Positions 1-7,003 of a stretch of 34,798 nt of DNA are shown here, one piece after another; the first letter of the stretch is position 1, and each line of letters opens with the position of its first letter. The stretch spans positions 1 through 34,798 of the forward strand of contig NZ_BBJS01000048.1 in NCBI RefSeq assembly GCF_000739895.2. Direction: 5' to 3'. The notes under the pieces were generated by a model that worked only from the letters and a program-made list of their open reading frames with translations, was not told the DNA's origin and searched no databases. A program made the position numbers and the translations under genes. This DNA is from Sphingomonas paucimobilis NBRC 13935. GTDB lineage: Bacteria > Pseudomonadota > Alphaproteobacteria > Sphingomonadales > Sphingomonadaceae.

Positions 1-3
1 CCA

Positions 4-22
4 CCTCCCCTTGCAGGGGAGG
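4..22. terminator. short GC-rich hairpin at the window edge
   Basis: CCTCCCC and GGGGAGG form a perfect 7-bp stem around the loop TTGCA, followed by GGAAAATGGGG on the plus strand. It lies 64 bases ahead of the glycosyltransferase and may end whatever transcript enters from the left. There is no real T-run on the plus strand; on the minus strand the stem is preceded by TTTT, which is the wrong side for a terminator. It could equally be a member of a dispersed CCTCCCC-type intergenic repeat. Confidence 0.35.
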
Positions 23-86
23 AAAATGGGGACGGCATCGGCACTGGCGGTTTTCAAGCCAAGCGCCGCCCGCTAATCCCTCGCCT

Positions 87-1223
87 ATGGCTCGCCCGCT
101 TCACATCCTCCACCTCCATTCCTCCTTCTCGCTGGGCGGCAAGGAGGCGCGGGCGGTCGCGCTGATGAACGCGTTCGGCGATGCCGCGCGGCACACCATC
201 GTCTCGGGGTTGCCCGACGAACTGGGCGCGCGCGATGCCATCGCCAAGGGCATCCGCTACGAGATCGCGCAGGACGCGCCGCCGCTGACCGGCAAGCCCT
301 CGGTCAAGCGCTATGAGGCGATCGCGGCCTATATGCGCCGCTTCGACCTGGTGCTGACCTATAATTGGGGGGCGATCGACGGCGTGATGGCGCGCCGCGT
401 CTATGCCAAGGGCGCACCGCCGCTGGTCCATCACGAGGACGGCTTCAACGCCGACGAGGCGCGCGGGCTGAAGATCGAGCGCAACATCTATCGCCGCATC
501 GCGCTGTCGGCGGCGGATGCGCTGGCGGTGCCCAGCCATGTGCTGGAGGGGATCGCGCGCACCACCTGGAAACAGCCGGCCGAGCGCGTCCATCGCATTC
601 CCAATGGCATCAACACCGCGCTCTACGCCCGCGATCCCGAACCCAAGGCGATCCCCGGTTTCGTTCGCCAGCCCAAGGAGGTGGTGGTCGGCGCGCTGGC
701 CGGGCTGCGCACCGTCAAGAACCTGCCGATGCTGGTCCGGGCGATGGGCGGCATCGCGGGCAAGTTCCGGCTGGTGATCGTCGGCGAGGGGCCCGAGCGC
801 GCGACGATCCAGCAGGCCGCCGCCGCGATGGGCATCGCCGACCGGCTGGTGATGCCGGGCTTTCTCGACCGGCCCTATCGCTTCATCCGGCATTTCGACA
901 TCGTCGCGCTGTCCTCGATGTCCGAACAGGCGCCGATTTCGGTGCTGGAGGGGATGGCGGCGGGGCTGCCCATCGCGTCGCTACCGGTGGGCGATGTCGC
1001 GACCATGGTGTCGGAGGCCAATCACCAGTTCATCGCCGACCGCGCCAATGAAGTGCGTTTGCGTGACGTGATCCAGGCGTTGATCCTCCATCCCGAACAC
1101 CGCGCCGCCGCCGGTGCCGCCAACCAGGCGCGGGCGCGGGCCGAGTTCGACGAAAGCCTGATGGTCGCGCGCTACAAGGCGCTGTATGAAAAGGTTCTGG
1201 GCCGGCCGGGGGCGTTCGGCTGA
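87..1223 (+). CDS. glycosyltransferase family 4 (GT-B fold)
   Basis: This 378-residue protein looks like a retaining GT4 enzyme that moves a sugar from a nucleotide-sugar donor to a lipid or glycan acceptor on the cytoplasmic side of the membrane. The N-terminal half begins with HILHLHSSFSLGGKE, a Gly-rich acceptor-side loop. The C-terminal half holds the donor-binding features: VGALAGLRTVKNLP near residue 210, VIVGEGPE near 250, and the E-x7-E signature in EQAPISVLEGMAAGLP near residue 280. There is no signal peptide or membrane segment. The ATG has no strong Shine-Dalgarno sequence ahead of it. No other polysaccharide genes lie nearby in the window, so the acceptor and pathway cannot be deduced. 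Family is secure; specificity is unknown. Confidence 0.85.
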   Translation: MARPLHILHLHSSFSLGGKEARAVALMNAFGDAARHTIVSGLPDELGARDAIAKGIRYEIAQDAPPLTGKPSVKRYEAIAAYMRRFDLVLTYNWGAIDGVMARRVYAKGAPPLVHHEDGFNADEARGLKIERNIYRRIALSAADALAVPSHVLEGIARTTWKQPAERVHRIPNGINTALYARDPEPKAIPGFVRQPKEVVVGALAGLRTVKNLPMLVRAMGGIAGKFRLVIVGEGPERATIQQAAAAMGIADRLVMPGFLDRPYRFIRHFDIVALSSMSEQAPISVLEGMAAGLPIASLPVGDVATMVSEANHQFIADRANEVRLRDVIQALILHPEHRAAAGAANQARARAEFDESLMVARYKALYEKVLGRPGAFG

Positions 1224-1313
1224 TCCTGTGCACTGGGCAGTGCCGTTAATTCCCCCTCGCTTAGCGATCCTAACACGCTATATGAGGCCCTTTCAGGACC
1301 AGAAGGGTACGAC

Positions 1314-2717
1314 GTGTTCAAAGGCTTGAGCCCCATCCTCTATAACGGCCGGGAAGTGTGGCCGCTGATCGAAGGGGGCAAGGGCGTCGCCGCCACGAAC
1401 CATGCGTCGGCGGGGGCTTGGGCCGCGGCCGGCGGGATCGGCACCGTGTCGGCGGTCAATGCCGACAGCTATGACGCCGAGGGCAAGATCATTCCCCAAA
1501 TCTACCGCGCGCTGACCCGGCGCGAGCGGCATGAGGAACTGATCGAATATGCCATCGAGGGCGCGGTCCAGCAGGTGAAGCGCGCCTGGGATATCGCCGG
1601 TGGCAAGGGCGCGATCAACATCAACGTGCTGTGGGAAATGGGCGGCGCGCAGCGGGTGCTGGAAGGCGTGCTGGCGCGGACCAAGGGGCTGGTCGCGGGC
1701 GTTACCTGCGGCGCCGGCATGCCGTACAAGCTGTCGGAGATCGCGGCGCACCACCAGGTCAGCTATCTGCCGATCGTGTCCTCGGGCCGTGCGTTCCGCG
1801 CGCTGTGGAAGCGCGCCTATTCCAAGGCGGCGGAGTGGCTGGCGGCGGTGGTCTATGAGGATCCCTGGCTGGCCGGCGGCCATAACGGCCTGTCCAACGC
1901 CGAGGATCCGCTCCAGCCGCAGGACCCGTACCCCCGTGTGAAAGCGCTGCGCGATACGATGCGCGAGGGCGGCATTTCGGACGAGGTGCCGATCGTGATG
2001 GCCGGCGGCGTCTGGTATCTGCGCGACTGGAACGAGTGGATCGACAATCCCGAACTCGGCAAGATCGCCTTCCAGTTCGGCACGCGTCCGCTGCTGACCC
2101 AGGAAAGCCCGATCCCGGAAGAGTGGAAGCAGCGGCTGATGACGATCGAGCAGGGCGATGTCCTTCTCCATCGCTTCTCGCCCACCGGTTTCTATTCCAG
2201 CGCGGTGCGCAATCCCTTCCTGCGGAACCTCGAAGCGCGTTCGGAGCGCCAGATCGCCTTTTCGACCCAGGAAGCGGGCGATCACATCTTCCAGCTCGAT
2301 GTGGGCGTGAAGGGCAAGAATTTCTGGGTGACCAAGGGCGACCTGCTGCGTGCGCGCGAATGGTTCGGCCATGGGTTCACCATGGCGCTGAAGACGCCGG
2401 ACAACACCCTGGTGTTCGTCACGCCCGAAGAGGCCAAGGACATCCGCAAGGATCAGGCCGACTGCATGGGCTGCCTGTCGCAGTGCCTGTTCTCGAGCTG
2501 GGCCGATAGCGAGACCAACTCCACCGGCCGCCTGGCCGACCCGCGCAGCTTCTGCATCCAGAAGACGTTGCAGGAGATCGCGCATGGCGGTGACGTCGAG
2601 CAGAATCTGATGTTCGCCGGCCACGCCGCCTATAACTTCAAGCGCGATCCCTTCTATTCGAACGGGTTCGTGCCGAGCGTGAAGCAGCTGGTCGACCGCA
2701 TCCTGACCGGCGACTAA
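1314..2717 (+). CDS. nitronate monooxygenase family FMN protein with Cys-rich C-terminal tail
   Basis: The 467-residue product resembles the nitronate monooxygenase / 2-nitropropane dioxygenase group, TIM-barrel FMN enzymes. It shows an N-terminal GIGTVSAVNA segment, a central H-N-G stretch (GGHNGLSN, residues 189-195) and a phosphate-binding VMAGGVWYL loop near 228, then FQFGTRPLL where the family reads xxGTxFL. Classic members are about 320-350 residues. This one carries roughly 110 extra residues including C384-x2-C387-x3-C391 and C414, a pattern that could hold an Fe-S cluster or zinc. Start: GTG at 1314, preceded by AGAAGGG about seven bases upstream. The nucleotidyltransferase-like gene follows after 5 bp, so the two may be cotranscribed. 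Substrate unknown; it could act on a nitronate, an enoyl compound or a quinone. Confidence 0.75.
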   Translation: MFKGLSPILYNGREVWPLIEGGKGVAATNHASAGAWAAAGGIGTVSAVNADSYDAEGKIIPQIYRALTRRERHEELIEYAIEGAVQQVKRAWDIAGGKGAININVLWEMGGAQRVLEGVLARTKGLVAGVTCGAGMPYKLSEIAAHHQVSYLPIVSSGRAFRALWKRAYSKAAEWLAAVVYEDPWLAGGHNGLSNAEDPLQPQDPYPRVKALRDTMREGGISDEVPIVMAGGVWYLRDWNEWIDNPELGKIAFQFGTRPLLTQESPIPEEWKQRLMTIEQGDVLLHRFSPTGFYSSAVRNPFLRNLEARSERQIAFSTQEAGDHIFQLDVGVKGKNFWVTKGDLLRAREWFGHGFTMALKTPDNTLVFVTPEEAKDIRKDQADCMGCLSQCLFSSWADSETNSTGRLADPRSFCIQKTLQEIAHGGDVEQNLMFAGHAAYNFKRDPFYSNGFVPSVKQLVDRILTGD

Positions 2718-2722
2718 GGCCG

Positions 2723-3211
2723 ATGATGACGCCGGAACTTCGCGCGACGTTATCGAGCGTCGGCGAGGTGATGGCGTCGTGTCCCGCAGGCTGGTGGATC
2801 ATTGGCAGCGCGGCGATGGCGCTGCATGGCGTCGATCCGGGGTCGGTCAAGGATGTCGACCTGTTGGTCGAGGAGCCGCTGGCCGGTGCGGTGCTGGGCA
2901 AGCTGGGTGTCGCACCGCTCGACATGCCACCCGATCCGCTGTTCCGCTCTACCGCTTTCGCGCGATGGGACAAGCCGCCGGTGCCGGTCGAGGTTATGGC
3001 CGGTTTCCATGTCGCCATCGCCGGGCAATGGCATCCGGTCAAACCCCGATCCCGCGAGCGTATCGACCTGGAAGGAATAGGGCTGTTCGTGCCGGATCGG
3101 CGGGAATTGCTGGCCTTATTCCGCTCATTCGGACGACCTAAGGACGGACCGCGCATCCGGGCGTTGGAGGCGGCGGAAGCGACGGCGCTGCTCGCCGCTT
3201 CCGTACGCTAG
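2723..3211 (+). CDS. small nucleotidyltransferase-like protein
   Basis: This 162-residue protein has a hallmark of the minimal nucleotidyltransferase fold: G-S near the N-terminus (WWIIGSAAMALHG, residues 25-37) followed by a D-x-D pair in VKDVDLLVEE (about residues 42-51). A later acidic residue in VEVMAGF could be the third catalytic carboxylate. In toxin-antitoxin and resistance systems such proteins transfer AMP or another nucleotide, but no HEPN or AbiEi partner sits beside this one. It starts 5 bp after the flavoprotein stop, with only a weak AAGGC ahead. Its end nearly touches the convergent lipoprotein gene, with 2 bp between. The fold assignment is moderate; the function is unknown. 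Confidence 0.6.
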   Translation: MMTPELRATLSSVGEVMASCPAGWWIIGSAAMALHGVDPGSVKDVDLLVEEPLAGAVLGKLGVAPLDMPPDPLFRSTAFARWDKPPVPVEVMAGFHVAIAGQWHPVKPRSRERIDLEGIGLFVPDRRELLALFRSFGRPKDGPRIRALEAAEATALLAASVR

Positions 3212-3213
3212 GA

Positions 3214-3405
3214 TCAGTCCGCGACCGTCCCCACGACCGCGCCCGCGGTACCACCGACCGCCGCGCCGCGCTCCACGCTGCCGCCGGTCGCCGCCGCGAC
3301 ACCGGCGCCGCCCGCACCACCGATCGCCGCGCCCTTCAACGTCGAACATGCCGACATCGACATGGCGGCAGCGGCCAGGGTCGCGCCAATTGCAAGATTT
3401 TTCAT
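3214..3405 (-). CDS. glycine-zipper lipoprotein, 63 residues
   Basis: Reading leftward from ATG at 3405, this encodes a 63-residue protein with a lipoprotein signal (MKNLAIG...MSMSAC, lipid-attached Cys at residue 20). The rest is almost only Gly, Ala and Val repeats (GAAIGGAGGAG, GAAVGGTAGAVVG), the pattern of small glycine-zipper envelope lipoproteins. The start is fixed by AGGAGC eight bases upstream and by the signal peptide; longer in-frame starts up to 3651 lack both. Proteins of this kind associate with membranes and are often envelope-stress induced; that part is family knowledge, not visible here. The gene converges on the preceding one with 2 bp between stops. Confidence 0.75.
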   Translation of the reverse strand: MKNLAIGATLAAAAMSMSACSTLKGAAIGGAGGAGVAAATGGSVERGAAVGGTAGAVVGTVAD

Positions 3406-3683
3406 GGGGTTCGCTCCTGTTTGAATGACAGGAACGGAATGCAGGGAGCGATAAGGGGTTCCGCGTCGCAACATTTTGACATGTATCAGGGAAGCAAGAT
3501 TCCAGCATTTGCTGCCGGGCGCGAATCGACCGTTTATTCGCTCGGAGCCTCGCGAGCGACAGCTAAATATCTGATATTGATGAAACGCAAGCCATCCTTT
3601 TTTGGGATGCAACTGAGATAGCCGACATTGGGTGGCTGCCGCCTTTTCCAAAAGACATGGTAATTTGAGAAACCCGTTGGAGC
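3406..3683. other. AT-richer intergenic region with small hairpins
   Basis: This 278-bp gap lies between the lipoprotein start and the DsrE-like gene stop. It is visibly less GC-rich than its flanks. It holds a hairpin, TCGCTCG at 3538-3544 pairing with CGAGCGA at 3553-3559, and a weaker one, CATCC at 3593-3597 with GGATG at 3605-3609 around a T-run. The lipoprotein promoter must lie here, but I could not place it. Short ORFs in this gap have no supporting features. It marks the left edge of the sulfur-related block. Confidence 0.4.
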
Positions 3684-4232
3684 CTAGTCCGGGATCAGCG
3701 CCCAGCCCCGCAGTTGCAGCGTGGCCATCGTGGTCAATGCGGACACATCGATCTCGACCGTCTTTTCGACTGAGGCGGCATCGATTTTATTGCCTGCCAG
3801 AGCCTGGCTGCACACGCGCACCGAAACTCCGGCGGACTGCAGTGCCGCAATAAGCGGCAGGTTCGGATTGGTCCTCGTCTTCATCCGTTCCGCATAGGCC
3901 GCGTCGTTCATGACCAGCGGCGTCGCCGGCCCATGGATCACGACAGCCACGTCCCCGGGTAAAGGCCGTATCCCGTCGGCGCCGAGCAGGTTCACGAACC
4001 GCGCCACCTTCTCAAGATTGGGATTCACCTGATCCGGCGACGCCGGTGCCTTGGTGACGCTGAAGAGCACCCGGTAGCGCAGGGTGGGGTCCGGGCGCTC
4101 CTTCGCCGTCGGCATCGGCGTGATGGCACCGAAACTCTGTACGATCGGATGGCGCGGATCAGCAGCCAAGGCAGAACTGCCGGCGACCATCGTCGCCAAG
4201 CCGGCGACGATCAGCATGGCCTTCTGTGACAT
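3684..4232 (-). CDS. secreted DsrE/YchN-like sulfur-relay protein
   Basis: The 182-residue product begins with a signal peptide (MSQKAMLIVAGLATMVAG...ALA-ADP) and continues with a DsrE-like domain. That domain shows VLFSV near the start, VAVVIHGPATPLV in the middle, and SVRVCSQALAGNKID, where the family usually keeps its reactive Cys. DsrE-type proteins carry or sense sulfane sulfur; a secreted copy would work in the periplasm. Start choice: ATG at 4232 has AGGAG seven bases upstream, whereas ATGATG at 4250 sits before that site, so the shorter start is better. The stop of the upstream minus-strand ORF (TGA, 4249-4247) falls just before this start, which suggests coupling. The neighbours (persulfide dioxygenase, TsdA-like cytochrome) support a sulfur role. 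Confidence 0.75.
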   Translation of the reverse strand: MSQKAMLIVAGLATMVAGSSALAADPRHPIVQSFGAITPMPTAKERPDPTLRYRVLFSVTKAPASPDQVNPNLEKVARFVNLLGADGIRPLPGDVAVVIHGPATPLVMNDAAYAERMKTRTNPNLPLIAALQSAGVSVRVCSQALAGNKIDAASVEKTVEIDVSALTTMATLQLRGWALIPD

Positions 4233-4246
4233 CCGCCAACTCCTCA

Positions 4247-4783
4247 TCATCCTATGTGGGCAGAAGCGGCTGCGCCGACAAAGGCCCGGCTATGCGCAAT
4301 CGAAACCGCTGGCATGGACATATTCCGATCAGGCCCGTGCGCGCCCAAAGCCGTGAAAAGGGGGCGGATCGGATCTTCGATAGCGCCGCTGCCCATCTTG
4401 TAGAAGATCCGGCGCGCTTCCTGGCGAGGCCGGACCAGATCGGCTCGGTGCAGCTCGACCGGTTGTCGGCTTGGCGCTGGCTGCCCGATCCCGGCCACTG
4501 CTTCGATCTCGCCAACGGCACGCGCTCCATTCAGCGACGTCAACCCGATGGTCAGCCGGTGCGGCTGTGCCGGCATCTTGAGTCGTTCGACCATCACATC
4601 GGCCCGAATAGGATCAAGGCTCATGTACCGGGCCGCAGGCGGCGGCACCGCTGGGTCTTCTTGGCGCGAAGCGCAGGTGGCAGCAGCATCGGGTAACCCG
4701 CTCGTCAACGGGCAGGCGTCAGGACGCCGCCACTCGATGCGAAATAGGCGGGGTGGAATGCGAGCCTCCATGGTCGCCCACAT
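4247..4783 (-). CDS. uncharacterised ORF upstream of the DsrE-like gene
   Basis: An open frame on the minus strand runs into the DsrE-like gene. I do not recognise the product. Support comes from base composition: in 4381-4440, G+C by codon position in this frame is 65/50/80 percent, and in 4561-4620 it is 80/40/60, both coding-like. The last part (4261-4320) shows no such bias (65/65/60), so the 3' end may be decayed or frameshifted. The ATG at 4783 (Met-Trp-Ala-Thr) is the first plausible start; no clear Shine-Dalgarno sequence is visible, and the open frame extends further into the AT-rich promoter region and the opposing gene. No signal peptide, membrane segment or known motif was seen. 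It may be a real small gene, a decayed gene or chance. Confidence 0.35.
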   Translation of the reverse strand: MWATMEARIPPRLFRIEWRRPDACPLTSGLPDAAATCASRQEDPAVPPPAARYMSLDPIRADVMVERLKMPAQPHRLTIGLTSLNGARAVGEIEAVAGIGQPAPSRQPVELHRADLVRPRQEARRIFYKMGSGAIEDPIRPLFTALGAHGPDRNMSMPAVSIAHSRAFVGAAASAHIG

Positions 4784-4851
4784 GCCAGCATCATACGCTT
4801 GACGCAAATCAATTAAATAATTACCGTAATAAATAGGGAAAGGAATCGTAA
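4784..4851. promoter_or_regulatory. AT-rich divergent promoter region of the sulfur block
   Basis: About 55 bases are strikingly AT-rich in otherwise GC-rich DNA, between leftward and rightward genes. TTGACG at 4799-4804 looks like a -35 box; a matching -10 is uncertain (TAATAA at 4827-4832 is 22 bases away). A dyad AATTA-AA-TAATT sits at 4811-4822 and could be an operator, for example for an ArsR-type sulfur regulator, although no regulator gene is in the window. AGGGAAAGGA at 4835-4844 is the ribosome-binding site for the GTG at 4852. Confidence 0.45.
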
Positions 4852-5250
4852 GTGTCAGACGTCGACCCTGCGCGAGCTGACGTCCCCGGGGGCGACGTCG
4901 GTCCGCTTTATCGCTCGATCTGGCGTTTGCTTGATCTGCCGCTCCTCTTGTACCACGACTGCAAGGCGCCTGAGCGTGAAGACTATGTCTGGGAAACGAC
5001 CATTGCCGCTCGATGCGAAGGCAATGTGCAGGACGGGATGGACGAGGACGCATTCGTCCCGATGTGCGAGGCTCATGATGCCACCTTGGCGATACTGCAC
5101 CTGATCTCGCCGTCGATCCAGCTCAAGATCCATGGCGGAAAGCTGCCGAAGCCCAAAGCCAATCGCACCCGCCGTCTCCCCGTCGCGCTGAATGCGATGC
5201 GAGGTCGTGGACAGATCGACGACCTGCCGCGCGGGTGGGTGAAGACCTGA
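4852..5250 (+). CDS. 5'-truncated persulfide dioxygenase-like fragment (C-terminal third)
   Basis: This 132-residue product matches only the C-terminal third of the MBL-fold dioxygenase encoded at 7004-7891. Residues 8-30 align without gaps to that protein (14 of 23 identical by my count: RADxPGGD...LxRSI...LxLP). It then keeps the HD pair (H35-D36) and the tail pattern DGMDEDAFV...RDATL, recognisable here as HDATLAILHL. The HxHxDH metal site and the first two thirds of the enzyme are absent, and a short deletion seems to precede the HD motif. It still has a good ribosome site (AGGGAAAGGA) and a GTG start, and its TGA overlaps the ATG of the next gene. It cannot bind a normal metal centre by itself. 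It may be a relic kept for translational coupling. Confidence 0.6.
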   Translation: MSDVDPARADVPGGDVGPLYRSIWRLLDLPLLLYHDCKAPEREDYVWETTIAARCEGNVQDGMDEDAFVPMCEAHDATLAILHLISPSIQLKIHGGKLPKPKANRTRRLPVALNAMRGRGQIDDLPRGWVKT

Positions 5251-6059
5251 TGGGAAACGCCGTTACGATCGGTCCCTTCCTGATCGCGATGGATCGCGGC
5301 GTCGCGATCCTGTGCATCCTGCTCTTCTTCGGCATCGCGTCGCTCGCTCGGCGCTGGGGCGCGATCAGGTTTGCCGGCGTCGTGACCAGCGTCGTCCTTG
5401 CCGGGGTCGTGACGGCACGGATTGGCTACGTCGCGGATCATGCGGCGATCTATGCCGACGCACCCTGGTCGGTGCTGGCGATATGGCAGGGGGGATTTTC
5501 CGCGCTGGCCGGGATCGTGGGCGCCGCCGCCTTCCTCATGGTCCGGCTTGGCCGCAGTCGCGATACAGCGATCGGTCTGGCAGCGCTGGCGGTGCCAACG
5601 ATATTGTGGGTTGGTGTGCAGGCGATCGTTCCGCCCGTCGACTATGGTCGGTTTCCCTACGGCGTGGCACTCGCTGATACCAGTGGACGACCATTCCCGC
5701 TGGAGCGCTTTCGCGGACGACCCTTCGTCGTCAATCTCTGGGCGAGTTGGTGCGGCCCTTGCCGGCGCGAACTGCCCATGCTCGCTGCCGCAGCGTCACG
5801 CACCGGCGCGGTGCCAATCCTGCTAGCGGATCAGGGCGAGACACCGACGACGGTCGCACGCTTTCTGGCCCGCAATGGTGTCGGGGCGGGGCATGTCGCG
5901 CTTGATCCCACCCGTTCGCTCAGCGGTGCTTTGAAGGTCGCCGGCTATCCTGCGACCGCGTTCGTCGCGGCAGACGGCACGATCGTCCAACTCCAGCTCG
6001 GCGAGCTGTCACGTGCCGCGCTCGCGGACGGAATCGACATGGCAAGGAAACACCAATGA
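5250..6059 (+). CDS. TlpA-type thioredoxin fused to a degenerate Lgt-like membrane domain
   Basis: The 269-residue protein joins two parts. Residues 1 to about 130 are membrane segments resembling prolipoprotein diacylglyceryl transferase: IGPFLIAMDRG at the start and ARIGYV...LAIWQGGFSALAG, where true Lgt has WQGGMSFHGG. The Lgt histidine and the later GRIGNFxN region are missing, so transferase activity is unlikely. Residues about 135-269 are a periplasmic TlpA/ResA-like thioredoxin with WASWCGPC (Cys168, Cys171) and the cis-Pro loop GYPATAFV. Role: disulfide or persulfide reduction in the periplasm. Start: the ATG at 5250 overlaps the preceding stop (TGATG); a GTG at 5235 would add five residues. 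The 3' end overlaps the DsbA-like gene by four bases. Architecture is confident; partner unknown. Confidence 0.8.
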   Translation: MGNAVTIGPFLIAMDRGVAILCILLFFGIASLARRWGAIRFAGVVTSVVLAGVVTARIGYVADHAAIYADAPWSVLAIWQGGFSALAGIVGAAAFLMVRLGRSRDTAIGLAALAVPTILWVGVQAIVPPVDYGRFPYGVALADTSGRPFPLERFRGRPFVVNLWASWCGPCRRELPMLAAAASRTGAVPILLADQGETPTTVARFLARNGVGAGHVALDPTRSLSGALKVAGYPATAFVAADGTIVQLQLGELSRAALADGIDMARKHQ

Positions 6060-6685
6060 ACCGTCGCAATCTCCTGACCCGCGGCATCATCGGCGCGATG
6101 ACGATCGCGCTTCCGCTGGTGCCGGCAGGCGCACAGCAACGGCTCGACGTGTCGCGCAAGGCAGTAACGGACGATCCCGTAGCCCCCAAACGTGCCGGCT
6201 CCGACTACGACATCACGATCGTCGAGTTCTTCGATTATAACTGCCCCTATTGTCGGCGCATGAGGCCGGTGCTGAACGGCCTGCTCGCCTCCGATCCGAA
6301 GGTGCGGATCGTCTATCGCGATTGGCCGATCTTCGGTCCGGCCTCACGTGAAGCGGCGCGGGCGGCGATCGCTAGCCAGTGGCAACACCGCCACGCCGCC
6401 TTTCACGAGGCGTTGCTGACCTCGACGGCGCGGCTCGACAGCGCCGGAATCAGGGCGGCCGCGACCCGCGCGAAGGTCGACTGGCCCCGCCTGCAACGCG
6501 ACCTGAAGACGCACGGGCGTGAGATCGATGCTCTGCTCGCACGCACCGACGCCATCGCAAGCGCGATCGGGTTCAACGGCACGCCAGCTTTCATTGTGGG
6601 TTCGCAGGTCGTCGCGGGGGCGGTCGACCTGCCTGCGCTGCGCCGCATTGTCGCGACCGCGCGCTCCAAGTCCGAGGCTCGTTGA
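6056..6685 (+). CDS. DsbA-family periplasmic thiol oxidoreductase
   Basis: This 209-residue protein begins with a signal peptide (RR near the start, hydrophobic stretch, cleavage near AGAQ). It continues with a thioredoxin fold interrupted by a helical insert, as in DsbA. The active site is CPYC (Cys63, Cys66) within EFFDYNCPYC, and the cis-Pro loop is GTPAF near residue 180. It resembles the Com1/ScsC-like DsbA group. It starts inside the TlpA-like gene through an ATGA overlap, so the two are probably translated together and form a reductase/oxidase or reductase/substrate pair. The setting beside sulfur-oxidation genes suggests it acts on persulfides or matures the cytochrome or dioxygenase partners; that is inference. 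Confidence 0.85.
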   Translation: MNRRNLLTRGIIGAMTIALPLVPAGAQQRLDVSRKAVTDDPVAPKRAGSDYDITIVEFFDYNCPYCRRMRPVLNGLLASDPKVRIVYRDWPIFGPASREAARAAIASQWQHRHAAFHEALLTSTARLDSAGIRAAATRAKVDWPRLQRDLKTHGREIDALLARTDAIASAIGFNGTPAFIVGSQVVAGAVDLPALRRIVATARSKSEAR

Positions 6686-6687
6686 CG

Positions 6688-6999
6688 ATGCCCGCGCCGC
6701 TCACCCGCAGGCAGGCGGTGCAATTCGGTTCTGTGATGGTGGGCGGCTGGAGGGTCGGACAGCTACCGGGCCGGACCATGCCGATCGAGCGCGGCATCGG
6801 CCCGCGTGCGGACGCCATGCTAGCCGGCGGCCGTTCGCCGGACCCGGTGCCGCCGATACGACAGTGCGCTTCGCAATCTTTCCCGAGTGTCGTTGCGCCG
6901 CTTGCCGCCATGCCTTTCCGGCGATGGAGGAAGCGATCCGGTATGCTGCGCAAGGTCGTCACCGGAGCGGCCGGCCAGCCGATCGACAGGAGAGGATAG
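6688..6999 (+). CDS. small unknown ORF, probably decayed
   Basis: The 318-bp gap between the DsbA-like gene and the dioxygenase holds an open frame of about 103 residues starting MPAPLTRRQAVQFG, which has a twin-Arg look without a convincing signal peptide. G+C by codon position is 65/55/75 percent in 6721-6780 and 80/70/85 in 6781-6840, coding-like. The bias vanishes in 6841-6900. In another frame the downstream half reads VRFAIFPECRCAACRHAFPA, which could be the true continuation after a frameshift. I read this as a small gene carrying a frameshift or in decay. Function not recognised; its position between two thiol-related genes is the only hint. Confidence 0.3.
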   Translation: MPAPLTRRQAVQFGSVMVGGWRVGQLPGRTMPIERGIGPRADAMLAGGRSPDPVPPIRQCASQSFPSVVAPLAAMPFRRWRKRSGMLRKVVTGAAGQPIDRRG

Positions 7000-7003
7000 G
7001 ACC

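Noticed and set aside
1293..2624. A 443-codon frame antisense to the flavoprotein gene
   Set aside because: Composition typical of a shadow frame; the plus-strand product has a coherent family match and ribosome site.
2723..3405. A toxin-antitoxin pair (nucleotidyltransferase plus small partner)
   Set aside because: The neighbour is a convergent glycine-zipper lipoprotein, not a HEPN or antitoxin protein, so no pair is supported.
3421..3621. A 66-codon plus-strand ORF upstream of the lipoprotein gene
   Set aside because: No ribosome site, no motif, and it lies over the AT-rich leader of the minus-strand lipoprotein.
5250..5640. A functional lipoprotein diacylglyceryl transferase
   Set aside because: Only the first half of the fold is present and key residues (HGG histidine, later Arg motif) are missing.
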